From Rubrivivax sp. (lineage in GTDB: Bacteria > Pseudomonadota > Gammaproteobacteria > Burkholderiales > Burkholderiaceae): 13,329 bases of DNA. Each line of letters begins with the position of its first letter. Within the stretch, counting starts at the first letter, position 1. This document shows positions 1 through 7,476 of this stretch, in pieces. Under the pieces are notes generated by a model. That model did no database searches and was not told the DNA's origin. It saw only the letters and a program-made list of their open reading frames with translations. The DNA is taken from NCBI GenBank assembly GCA_004211235.1, contig SEEY01000034.1, positions 1 through 13,329 of the forward strand. The letters run 5' to 3'. Both the position numbers and the translations under genes were made by a program.

Positions 1-759
1 CGTCTGGGCTATGCCGAAAGCGACCCGACCTTCGACATCGAAGGCGTGGACGCGGCCCACAAGCTGACCATCATGAGCGCCATCGCTTTCGGCGTGCCGG
101 TGCAGTTCGACAAGGCCCATGTCGAGGGCATCAGCAGCCTGCAGGCGACGGACATCAAGTACGCCGAGCAACTGGGTTATCGCATCAAGCTGCTGGGCAT
201 CACGCGCCGTCGTGACAACGGCATCGAGCTGCGCGTGCACCCGACGCTGATCCCGTCGACCCGCCTGATCGCCAACGTCGAAGGTGCGATGAACGCCGTC
301 GTCGTGCAGGCCGATGCCGTGGGCACCACGCTTTACTACGGCAAGGGCGCCGGCGCCGAGCCGACCGCGTCGGCCGTTGTGGCCGACCTCGTCGACGTCA
401 CCCGCCTGGCCACCGCCGACCCGGACCACCGCGTGCCCCACCTGGCCTTCCAGCCGGATGCCATGAGCGACACGCCCATCCTGCCGATGGCCGGCGTGCA
501 GACCGCCTTCTACCTGCGCCTCGTCGTCGCCGATCAGGCCGGCGTGCTGTCGCGCATCACCACCATCCTGGCCGAGCACGACATCTCCATCGACGCCGTG
601 CTGCAGCGCGAATCGGCGGAAGGCGAGCGCCAGACCGACCTCATCATCCTGACGCACGACACCGCCGAGGGCCGCATGAACGAGGCACTGGCCAAGATGC
701 AGGGCCTGCCCACCGTGTTGGCGCCCATCGTCAAGCTACGCAAGGAAGAGCTGGCCTGA
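1..759 (+). CDS. hom: Homoserine dehydrogenase, C-terminal part (5' end outside window)
   Basis: Cytoplasmic enzyme that reduces aspartate semialdehyde to homoserine with NAD(P)H, the branch point to threonine and methionine. The reading frame is open from base 1, so 252 C-terminal residues are present and the Rossmann cofactor domain is missing. The first 21 visible residues carry the family active-site signature GYAE-x-DP-x-x-DIEG-x-DAAHK; the residues equivalent to the yeast enzyme's catalytic Glu, Asp, Asp and Lys are all there (E6, D12, D17, K21 of the visible part). From about visible residue 170 there is an ACT domain (FYLRLVVADQAGVLSRI...), the usual site of feedback inhibition by threonine in this family. 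thrC follows after only 12 bases on the same strand, the next-but-one pathway step, so an operon is likely. The GTG at 46 is internal and not the start. Identification is firm. Confidence 0.96.
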   Translation, partial: RLGYAESDPTFDIEGVDAAHKLTIMSAIAFGVPVQFDKAHVEGISSLQATDIKYAEQLGYRIKLLGITRRRDNGIELRVHPTLIPSTRLIANVEGAMNAVVVQADAVGTTLYYGKGAGAEPTASAVVADLVDVTRLATADPDHRVPHLAFQPDAMSDTPILPMAGVQTAFYLRLVVADQAGVLSRITTILAEHDISIDAVLQRESAEGERQTDLIILTHDTAEGRMNEALAKMQGLPTVLAPIVKLRKEELA

Positions 760-771
760 GCCAGAACCGAC

Positions 772-2163
772 ATGAAGTACATCAGCACCCGCGGCGACCA
801 GACCGAGCGCGGCTTCTCGGACATCCTGCTCGAAGGCCTGGCGCCCGACGGTGGGCTCTACCTGCCCAAGACCTACCCGCGTGTTGACGCGGCAACGCTG
901 ACGCGCTGGCGCGGCCTGGCCTATGCCGATCTCGCCTTCGAGATCCTGTCGCTCTACATCGACGACATTCCGGCAGACGATCTGCACGCCATCACGCGCC
1001 GCGTCTACACGGCCGAGGTCTTCGGCACGGAAGCCATCACCCCGCTGACCTGGCTGGGCGACCACATCGCGCTGCAAGGTCTGTCCAACGGCCCGACGCT
1101 GGCCTTCAAGGACATGGCGATGCAGCTGCTGGGCGCGCTGTTCGAGTACGAACTCGGCCGCCGCGGCGAGACGCTGAACATCCTCGGTGCGACCTCGGGC
1201 GACACCGGCAGCGCCGCCGAGTACGCGATGCGCGGCAGACAAGGTGTCAACGTCTTCATGCTCAGCCCGAAAGGCCGCATGAGCCCCTTCCAGCAGGCGC
1301 AGATGTTCAGCCTGCAAGACGCCAACATCCACAACATCGCCATCGAAGGTGTCTTCGACGACGCGCAGGACATCGTCAAGGCCGTGTCCAACGACCTGGC
1401 CTTCAAGCGCGAGCACCGCATCGGCACAGTGAACAGCATCAACTGGGCGCGGCTGCTGGCCCAGGTTGTCTACTACTTCGCCGGCTACTTCCAGGCGACC
1501 AAGACCAACGCTGATAAGGTCAGCTTTACCGTGCCGTCAGGCAACTTCGGCAACGTCTGCGCCGGCCATGTCGCGCGTCAGATGGGCCTGCCCATCGCGA
1601 AGCTGGTGGTCGCGACCAACGAGAACGACGTGCTCGACGAGTTCTTTCGCACCGGCACGTATCGCGTGCGCGGCAGCGCCGACACGCACGAGACGTCGAG
1701 CCCGTCGATGGACATCTCCAAGGCCAGCAACTTTGAGCGCTTCGTGTTCGACCTGCTGGGCCGTGACGGTACGCGCGTGAAGCAGCATTTCAGCGGCAGC
1801 CAGTTCGTGCTGACGGCAGCTGAGCATGCGGCGATCACCGGCTTCGGCTTCAGCTCCGGCCGCAGCACGCATGCGGACCGCATCGCGACCATCCGGCGCA
1901 CGCATGCCGAGCACGGCATCGTCATCGACCCGCACACCGCCGACGGCCTCAAGGTGGCGCTGGAGCAGCACGACCCGGCCGTGACCATGCTGGTGCTGGA
2001 AACCGCGCTGCCGGCAAAGTTCGCCGCCACCATCCATGAGGCGCTGGGCATCGAGCCGCCGCGGCCCGTGGGCCTGGAAGGCATCGAAGACCTGCCCAAG
2101 CGCGTCACGGTCATGCCGGTGGACGTGGAGCAGGTGAAGGCCTACATCCGCAGCCATGTCTGA
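772..2163 (+). CDS. thrC: Threonine synthase
   Basis: PLP enzyme of the cytoplasm that converts O-phosphohomoserine to threonine, the last step of threonine synthesis. It has 463 residues, the size of the long proteobacterial ThrC type. The N-terminus (MKYISTRG, then F-x-D-x-L-x-x-GLAPDGGLY) is typical. The PLP lysine is K113 in the motif SNGPTLAFKDMAMQ. The glycine-rich phosphate-binding loop GATSGDTGSAA begins at residue 139, and SGNFGN appears later in the chain. The start ATG lies 12 bases after the hom stop. The end overlaps the moeA start by 8 bases, so the two genes are probably translated from one mRNA. No promoter or terminator is visible around it. All key residues are intact. Confidence 0.97.
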   Translation: MKYISTRGDQTERGFSDILLEGLAPDGGLYLPKTYPRVDAATLTRWRGLAYADLAFEILSLYIDDIPADDLHAITRRVYTAEVFGTEAITPLTWLGDHIALQGLSNGPTLAFKDMAMQLLGALFEYELGRRGETLNILGATSGDTGSAAEYAMRGRQGVNVFMLSPKGRMSPFQQAQMFSLQDANIHNIAIEGVFDDAQDIVKAVSNDLAFKREHRIGTVNSINWARLLAQVVYYFAGYFQATKTNADKVSFTVPSGNFGNVCAGHVARQMGLPIAKLVVATNENDVLDEFFRTGTYRVRGSADTHETSSPSMDISKASNFERFVFDLLGRDGTRVKQHFSGSQFVLTAAEHAAITGFGFSSGRSTHADRIATIRRTHAEHGIVIDPHTADGLKVALEQHDPAVTMLVLETALPAKFAATIHEALGIEPPRPVGLEGIEDLPKRVTVMPVDVEQVKAYIRSHV

Positions 2164-3364
2164 CGGCAACAGGCCCGGCCTGATTCCGCTGGACGCCGCG
2201 TTGGCTGCATTGCTGGCGCAGATCGAGCCGCTCTCCGGGACTGAAACGCTGGCCACCGCCGACGCGCGCGGCCGCGTGTTGGCGGCGGACGTCGTGTCGC
2301 CGGTGGACGTGCCGCCGGCTGACAACTCAGCCATGGACGGCTACGCATTGCGAGCTGCTGATTTGGCTGCGCTGCTGCCGGTCACGCAACGTATCCCCGC
2401 TGGCAGCGTGCCCGCGCCGTTGCTCGCCGGAGAGGCTGCGCGCATCTTCACCGGCGCACAGGTCCCGCCCGGTGCCGACACCGTCGTCATGCAGGAGTTC
2501 ACCGAGTTGGTGGACGGCCGGGTGCGCGTCACCCAGCCGGTCACGGCGGGCGCCAATGTGCGCCTGCGTGGCGAGGACGTGCGCGCCGGCTCCGTCGTGC
2601 TGCCCACCGGCACGCGGCTCGACGCGGTGTCTCTCGGCCTCGCCGCGACGGCGGGTGCCGCCCAGCTGACCGTCACACGCCGCCCGCGGGTCGCCGTGTT
2701 CTCGACCGGCGACGAACTCGTCATGCCCGGCGAACCGCTGCCGCAAGGTGCGATCTACAACAGCAACCGCTTCACGCTGCGCGCGCTGCTCGACGGCCTG
2801 GGCTGTGAGGTCATCGACCTGGGCATCGTGCCCGACAAGCTCGACGCGACCCGCGCCGCGCTGCGCGATGCCGCCTCGCGTGCCGACGTCATCCTGACCT
2901 CCGGCGGCGTCTCCGTCGGTGAGGAAGACCATCTCCGCCCCGCCGTGCAGGCCGAAGGCCGGCTCGATCTCTGGGCCATTGCCATCAAGCCCGGCAAGCC
3001 GTTCGCGTACGGCCGCGTGGGCGGGGCGCATTTCATCGGCCTGCCCGGCAACCCGGTGTCCAGCCTCGTCACCTTCCTGGTCTTGGTGCGGCCGGCATTG
3101 CTGAAGCTGCAGGGCGCCACCCGCCTGGCGCCGCGCGGCTACCGCATCGCCGCCGGATTCGACTGGCCCCGTCCCGACAAGCGCCGCGAGTTCCTGCGCG
3201 TTCGGCTGGACGATGAAGGCGGCCTGGCCCTCTTCACCAACCAGAGCAGCGGCGTGCTGACCTCGGCCTTCTGGGCCGATGGCCTGCTCGACAACCCTCC
3301 GGGCCAGGCCATCAAGGCAGGCGACGCCGTGCGCTTCATCCCGTTCGCGGAGCTGCTGGCATGA
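2156..3364 (+). CDS. moeA: Molybdopterin molybdotransferase MoeA
   Basis: Inserts molybdate into adenylated molybdopterin to form the molybdenum cofactor in the cytoplasm. It is 402 residues long, close to the usual ~410. Conserved MoeA blocks are present in order: DNSAMDGYAL (from residue 56), IFTGAQVPPGADTVVMQE, the MoCF-binding fold block with STGDEL (TGDE at 184-187), TSGGVSVGEEDH (from 248), KPGKPFAYG and GLPGNPVSS (295-303), followed by the small C-terminal domain. The ATG lies inside the end of thrC (8-base overlap). The stop overlaps the moaD start as ATGA, so translation of thrC, moeA and moaD is probably coupled. The pairing of Moco genes with threonine genes fits my recollection of Burkholderiales loci. 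Confidence 0.97.
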   Translation: MSDGNRPGLIPLDAALAALLAQIEPLSGTETLATADARGRVLAADVVSPVDVPPADNSAMDGYALRAADLAALLPVTQRIPAGSVPAPLLAGEAARIFTGAQVPPGADTVVMQEFTELVDGRVRVTQPVTAGANVRLRGEDVRAGSVVLPTGTRLDAVSLGLAATAGAAQLTVTRRPRVAVFSTGDELVMPGEPLPQGAIYNSNRFTLRALLDGLGCEVIDLGIVPDKLDATRAALRDAASRADVILTSGGVSVGEEDHLRPAVQAEGRLDLWAIAIKPGKPFAYGRVGGAHFIGLPGNPVSSLVTFLVLVRPALLKLQGATRLAPRGYRIAAGFDWPRPDKRREFLRVRLDDEGGLALFTNQSSGVLTSAFWADGLLDNPPGQAIKAGDAVRFIPFAELLA

Positions 3365-3618
3365 CGATCACGGTGCGGCTGCGCTTCTTTGCTTCGCTAC
3401 GCGAGAAGCTCGGTGAGGGCGAGGCGCTGGCGCTGCCCGCAGGCTCTACCGTCGCCAGCGCGCGTGAGGCGCTGCGGGCACGGGGTGGCGTGCATGCCGA
3501 CGCGCTGGCGCCAGGCCGCGCCGTGCGCTCGGCGTTGAACCAGACGATGTGCGCCGAATCCGCCGTGCTGGCGGAGGGCGACGAACTGGCCTTCTTTCCG
3601 CCCGTGACCGGCGGCTGA
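3361..3618 (+). CDS. moaD: Molybdopterin synthase small subunit MoaD
   Basis: Ubiquitin-like sulfur carrier of 85 residues. Its C-terminal glycine, as a thiocarboxylate, supplies sulfur to MoaE for making molybdopterin from cPMP. The protein ends in VTGG, the required double glycine, and has the family's N-terminal beta strand and the RFFASLREKLG segment. The start overlaps the moeA stop (ATGA). The stop overlaps the next start (TGATG), which is the speD-like gene and not moaE. Its obligate partner moaE is about 7.5 kb downstream at 11128, beyond an inserted gene block. Confidence 0.95.
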   Translation: MTITVRLRFFASLREKLGEGEALALPAGSTVASAREALRARGGVHADALAPGRAVRSALNQTMCAESAVLAEGDELAFFPPVTGG

Positions 3619-4004
3619 TGAACGGCCTGCACCTGACGGCCGACCTCGGCGGCGTCGATGCCGCGCTGCCGCTGATGCGGGATGCCGAAGCGCTGGCGGC
3701 GGTGTGCCGCGAGGCCGTGGTGGCGTCGGGCCTCAGCGGCGTCGCCGAACTCTTCCATCGCTTCGGCGCCGCGGACGAGGAGAGCGGCATCACCGGCGTC
3801 GTGCTGCTGGCCGAATCGCATCTTGCTGTCCACACCTGGCCCGAGCTGGGCGGCGTCACGCTGGATGTCTACGTCTGCAACTACGGCGCGGACAACAGCG
3901 ACAGCGCGCAGGCGCTGATGGCGGCGCTGATCGCGGCCTTCTCACCGCTGACCGTCAATCGTCAGAGTCTGATCCGCGCTGCCGCTTCAACGCCGGCCGT
4001 GTAG
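3618..4004 (+). CDS. speD: S-adenosylmethionine decarboxylase family protein (SpeD-like, pyruvoyl enzyme)
   Basis: Family role: a self-cleaving proenzyme whose new N-terminal serine becomes a pyruvoyl group. It decarboxylates AdoMet to supply the aminopropyl donor for spermidine; some homologues instead decarboxylate ornithine or arginine. The ATG at 3618 overlaps the moaD stop (TGATG) and gives 128 residues; starts further upstream would lie inside moaD. The processing site is in LLAESHLAVHTWPE: S67 (cleavage after E66), H72 and C87 have the same spacing as S63/H68/C83 of the Thermotoga maritima enzyme as I recall it. Oddity: C87 is followed by Asn-Tyr (VYVCNYGADN) where the canonical enzyme has Cys-Gly. 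The protein also lacks part of the usual acidic C-terminus. The gene meets the FAD enzyme gene tail to tail with a 43-base overlap. The family is sure; the substrate is not. Confidence 0.88.
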   Translation: MNGLHLTADLGGVDAALPLMRDAEALAAVCREAVVASGLSGVAELFHRFGAADEESGITGVVLLAESHLAVHTWPELGGVTLDVYVCNYGADNSDSAQALMAALIAAFSPLTVNRQSLIRAAASTPAV

Positions 4005-5542
4005 GCCTCCTCGAACACCGAATATCCCGCCAGGTCGGCGTGAGCGAGCGCGATGCGGCCCCGCGCCCCGTTCAGCGCGGCCAGCGCTGCCGAACTGCGC
4101 AGCCCCGGCGTCGGGATGCTCATTGCATGGCCGAAGCGGCACAGGTCGATGCGAGCGAGCTTGGCCGGCAGATCGGGGTGGGTGCGCGCCAGTTCGTCGC
4201 TGACGAACTTCGCCCAGTGCTGCCAGGGCTGTTGCAGCAACTCGCCACGCTGAGCGGCGGTCAGCGTGAAGTAAGCCGTGAGCACCGGCGGGCGGGGCGT
4301 GGGGTCCAGCGACTGGTGACGCGCATCGACATAGCCCAGCGCCGTGGTGCCGTAGCGCACGTTGTCCCAGGCCGGCGGCGCGCCGGGACGGGTCAGCAGT
4401 TCCTCGCGCAGGGCGAGGTTGGCCGTCAGCCAGGGCGCGTAGCTGAACTGACCCGCGGCCTGGCGCAGCGCATCGGGCGGCGCGGCCAGCAGACGGGCGG
4501 CGATGAAGAGGGGTGTGGCCAGCACGACGGCGCGGGCCTGCCAGCGCTCGGTCGCGCCGGTCGCTTCGTTCCAGGCCAGCAGTTCGACGCCGTGCTTCTG
4601 TTCAGTCACACGCAGCACGACGCGGCCGAGGTGGATGCGCTCGCGCAGCGGCTCCGCGAGGCGCGCCGACAGCCAGCCATTGCCCTCGGGCCAGGTCAGC
4701 ACCGGCTCGCGTTCGCCGGCCTCGTCGCCCGGCGCGTGGAAGCCGTGGCGGCTCGCGAAGTAGTGCAGGCCGGCCCAGGCCGAGACGGTGGCTGCACCGG
4801 CGCCGAAGTCGTCGCGGCAGCAGTAGTCGAGGTACCAGCGCAGCCGCGTGTCGGTCAGCGCGTTGGCGTCCAGCCAGGTGGCGAAGGTCTGCGCGTCGAG
4901 CGCGGCGTGGCCGGGCGTCCAGCGTGCGCGGCGCGTCGGCATCGCAAAGCCGAGCTGGCGCTGCGCCTGCGCGACGAGGGCCGAGAAGCGCCGGTACTGT
5001 TCGCGGGCGGCGGGCGACTCAGGCGGCGGCAGCAGCCCTTCATGCCATTCGCCGTCGATGAAGAGGCGCTCCTGCGGCGCATGGCAGAGGTGCCGCTCGT
5101 CCCATTCGGTGCGCCCCAGCAGCTGGCGCGACAGGCCGAGTTCGGCGAGCAGCTGCGACACCTCGGGCGCTTGCGGCCCCGGCAGCGGCAGGTAGTGGGC
5201 GCCGAGCGGGCAGCGGGCACCTGCCAGCGTGTGGCCGCGGCTGTTGCCACCGGCCTGGTCTTCGAGGTCGAGCAGGGCGATGTCGTCGATACCTCGCCGG
5301 GTCAGCGCCCGCGCGCAGGCCAGGCCCGCGATGCCGGCGCCGACGACAACGACGTCTGTCTTCTTGAGCGGCCAGCCGCCCGGCGGCAGATCGCCGCGCA
5401 GACGGTGACCGCGCTCGGGATGGGTTCCGACCCAGCCCCCCTGCAAGTCGCCTGACTCGCTCGAGCAGCCGCTCGCCAGCAGGCTGATCAACAGCGCTCG
5501 TCGGGCGGGGGAAGCTGGGATGGAGGCAGTCGGCAGGCGCAA
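3962..5542 (-). CDS. FAD-dependent amine-oxidase-like oxidoreductase, probably exported (lipoprotein/Tat-like N-terminus)
   Basis: Flavoprotein of the amine oxidase / phytoene desaturase superfamily. With the TTG at 5542 as start it has 526 residues. The N-terminus has a twin arginine, a short hydrophobic run and a cysteine (ARRALLISLLASGC, Cys about residue 26), like a lipoprotein signal that could use the Tat route, as cofactor-loaded proteins often do. The FAD-binding dinucleotide motif VVVVGAGIAGLACA follows (GAGIAG at 68-73), then L-x-D-L-E-D-x-x-GGNSRG. The C-terminus ALAHADLAGYSVFEEAYTAG is the usual FAD-contacting end of these enzymes. The substrate is unknown; with speD and a spermidine-synthase-like neighbour, a polyamine or its aminopropyl product is a reasonable guess. 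No convincing Shine-Dalgarno precedes the TTG, so the start is uncertain. An ATG at 5635 would overlap the preceding small gene by 55 bases. The gene end overlaps speD by 43 bases in antisense. Confidence 0.85.
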   Translation of the reverse strand: MRLPTASIPASPARRALLISLLASGCSSESGDLQGGWVGTHPERGHRLRGDLPPGGWPLKKTDVVVVGAGIAGLACARALTRRGIDDIALLDLEDQAGGNSRGHTLAGARCPLGAHYLPLPGPQAPEVSQLLAELGLSRQLLGRTEWDERHLCHAPQERLFIDGEWHEGLLPPPESPAAREQYRRFSALVAQAQRQLGFAMPTRRARWTPGHAALDAQTFATWLDANALTDTRLRWYLDYCCRDDFGAGAATVSAWAGLHYFASRHGFHAPGDEAGEREPVLTWPEGNGWLSARLAEPLRERIHLGRVVLRVTEQKHGVELLAWNEATGATERWQARAVVLATPLFIAARLLAAPPDALRQAAGQFSYAPWLTANLALREELLTRPGAPPAWDNVRYGTTALGYVDARHQSLDPTPRPPVLTAYFTLTAAQRGELLQQPWQHWAKFVSDELARTHPDLPAKLARIDLCRFGHAMSIPTPGLRSSAALAALNGARGRIALAHADLAGYSVFEEAYTAGVEAAARIRL

Positions 5543-5580
5543 GGCGCGCAGGTTAGCAGCGCGCCTGGCCGCCCGTCTGC

Positions 5581-5838
5581 TCAGTGCGCTGGATCGAGAT
5601 CGATGTTCGCGTCCTCGCCCGTGGCGGAGCGCCATTCGCGGAGTTCGGCGGCCAGCACCGGGTGCTTGTCAGCGTCGGCGCGGCGGATCAACTCCTCGAC
5701 GTTGTCGTCAGTCACATGCTCATGGCCGACGCCATGGACGAGGTTGTTGTAGACGCTGTCGACGTTCGACGCGTCGGTGTCGGCAGGCGTGGTCGGCACG
5801 TCGGCCTGACCAAGCGAAGAGGGGTTCTGTAATGGCAT
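5581..5838 (-). CDS. Small acidic protein of unknown function (85 aa)
   Basis: I do not recognise this family. The ATG at 5838 has a GGAG six bases upstream (bases 5845-5848, complement), a good start signal for this neighbourhood. The protein is 85 residues, strongly acidic (17 Asp/Glu against 5 Lys/Arg), with no Cys, no signal peptide and no membrane segment. The N-terminal 30 residues are rich in Ser, Thr, Pro and Asp and look disordered. The middle and C-terminal part (DDNVEELIRRADADKHPVL and after) is likely helical. It sits between the membrane spermidine-synthase-like gene (72-base gap upstream) and the FAD enzyme (38-base gap downstream) on the same strand, so it is probably co-transcribed. 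The plus-strand frame over the same bases gives an Arg/Val-rich product typical of an antisense shadow. Confidence 0.7.
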   Translation of the reverse strand: MPLQNPSSLGQADVPTTPADTDASNVDSVYNNLVHGVGHEHVTDDNVEELIRRADADKHPVLAAELREWRSATGEDANIDLDPAH

Positions 5839-5910
5839 GGGCGGCTCCGCGCCGGCGCAACCGTCCGGCGATCCGGCTTGGCGGCAATCGGCGTTCCTGC
5901 GTTCCCACGT

Positions 5911-7476
5911 TCAGTGCACCTTGCCCCATTCCGCCTCGAACTCCTGCACCAGCACCTGGTTGCTGAGGCGGTTCACTTCGGTCGGCACGCGCGCCATGTC
6001 GGGTGGAAAGTCCAGCAGCGCCGGGAGGCTTTGCGGGCTGAGGAAGCGCAGGCCGGCAGGGAACTGGGTCGGCAGGCGGAAGGGCCGGCGCGACGCCAGC
6101 ACGAAGCCCCATTCCCCGAAGCTCGGCACGTGGGCGTGATAAGGCGTGGTCGTCAGGCCGACGGCCTCGAGGGTGGTGACGACCGTCCAGAAGCTGCGCC
6201 TGGCGATCAGCGGTGACGTGGTCTGCACGACGGCGTAGCCGCCCGCGCTGAGGTGGTGGTCCACCAGCTCGTAGAAGCTGGCCGTGTAGAGCTTGCCGAG
6301 GGCGAAGTTGGACGGGTCCGGGAAGTCGATGACGATGACGTCGAAGGTGTCGGCCTGCTGTTCCAGCCAGCCGAATGCGTCGGCGTTGACGATGCGCAGC
6401 TTCGGGCTGGACAGCGCATGGCCGTTCAGTGTCGACAGCTTGGCGTTGTCGCGGAACAGCGTCGTCATCAGCGGGTCCAGCTCGACGAGGGTGACCTGCT
6501 CGACGCTGTCGTACTTCAGGATCTCGCGCACGGCCATGCCATCGCCGCCACCGAGCACCAGCACGCGCTTCGGCGCGCCATGCGCGGCCATCGCCGGCTG
6601 CACCAGCGCCTCGTGATAGCGGTACTCGTCCTTGGAGTGAAACTGCAGGTTGCCGTTCAAGAACAGCCGCGTCCCGGCGCGGCCGTCGGTGACGACGATG
6701 CGCTGGTAGGCGCTGCTCTGCTTGAAGACGATGTGCTCGCCATAGAAGCGGTCCTCGGCCCAGGTCGTCAACTGCTCGGCGCCCACCAGCGCGCCCAGCA
6801 GCAACGCGGCGGACAAGGCGCAGGCGATGGTCAGCGACGCCCGCGCGCGCAGCTCGGCGCGAAAGATCCACAGCGCCCAGAAGGCCACGCCGACGTTCAG
6901 CAGCCCGAAGGCGACGCCGGTGCGCACCAGGCCGAGATGCGGTACCAGCACCAGCGGAAACGCCAGCGCCACCAGCAGCGCGCCGAGGTAGTCGAAGGTG
7001 AGCACCTGCGACACCAGATCCTTCAGCCCGTAGCGCGCGCTGAAGTGGCGCTTCAGGATGCGCATGACGAGCGGAATTTCCAGCCCCACGAGCGCGCCGA
7101 CGAGCAGCACCAGCGTGTAAAGCAGCACGCGGAAGGACGTCGCCTCGCCCGGGGGCAGCAGGCTGTGCACGGCGAACAGCGCGGCCGGCATCAGCCCGCC
7201 GATGACGCCCACGAGCAGCTCCACCTGCAGGAATACACCCACCAGCTGCCGCTCGACGAAGCGCGACAGCCAGGAGCCCAGGCCCATCGCGAACAGGTAG
7301 ACGCCGATGACGGTGGAGAACTGCAGCACCGAGTCGCCGAGCAGATAGCTGGCCAGCGCGCCGGCCGCCAGCTCATAGACCAGGCCGCAGGCGGCGATGA
7401 CGAAGACGCTGGCGAGCAGCAGGGCTTCGGCGAGTGAGGGCTGGAGCCGGTCGCCTGCGGTCGACGGGGCGTTCAC
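5911..7476 (-). CDS. Membrane-anchored spermidine synthase-like protein (N-terminal membrane domain, aminopropyltransferase fold)
   Basis: Two-part protein of the type grouped as predicted spermidine synthases with an N-terminal membrane domain. The first ~250 residues hold about seven hydrophobic helices (for example VFVIAACGLVYELAAGA and LLYTLVLLVGALVGLEIPLV). The rest is a Rossmann-like aminopropyltransferase domain: LFLNGNLQFHSKDEYRYHEAL (gate and substrate segment), VLVLGGGDGMAVREIL (GGGDG at about 308-312, decarboxylated-AdoMet site), TLVELDP, and DVIVIDFPDPSN, where soluble SpeE has DS-[ST]-DP-x-GPA. The acceptor may therefore differ from putrescine. GTG 7476 is chosen because it overlaps the preceding stop as GTGA, giving 521 residues; GTG 7512 would add 12 residues and a 40-base overlap. 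It probably acts at the inner membrane using product from the SpeD-like enzyme encoded nearby. Confidence 0.9.
   Translation of the reverse strand: MNAPSTAGDRLQPSLAEALLLASVFVIAACGLVYELAAGALASYLLGDSVLQFSTVIGVYLFAMGLGSWLSRFVERQLVGVFLQVELLVGVIGGLMPAALFAVHSLLPPGEATSFRVLLYTLVLLVGALVGLEIPLVMRILKRHFSARYGLKDLVSQVLTFDYLGALLVALAFPLVLVPHLGLVRTGVAFGLLNVGVAFWALWIFRAELRARASLTIACALSAALLLGALVGAEQLTTWAEDRFYGEHIVFKQSSAYQRIVVTDGRAGTRLFLNGNLQFHSKDEYRYHEALVQPAMAAHGAPKRVLVLGGGDGMAVREILKYDSVEQVTLVELDPLMTTLFRDNAKLSTLNGHALSSPKLRIVNADAFGWLEQQADTFDVIVIDFPDPSNFALGKLYTASFYELVDHHLSAGGYAVVQTTSPLIARRSFWTVVTTLEAVGLTTTPYHAHVPSFGEWGFVLASRRPFRLPTQFPAGLRFLSPQSLPALLDFPPDMARVPTEVNRLSNQVLVQEFEAEWGKVH

Noticed and set aside
3549..3617. 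Upstream extension of speD into moaD
   Set aside because: It would add an Arg/Gly-rich leader with no match to the family; ATG 3618 overlaps the moaD stop and fits the family N-terminus.
3704..5455. A 583-codon plus-strand open frame opposite the FAD oxidase
   Set aside because: It is antisense to a gene with clear FAD motifs; its product is Arg/Gln/Gly-rich low-complexity sequence with no domain, as expected from the mirror frame of high-GC codon use.
6253..7437. A 394-codon plus-strand open frame opposite the membrane aminopropyltransferase
   Set aside because: Product is His/Gln/Arg-rich and domain-free, a mirror frame of the membrane gene.
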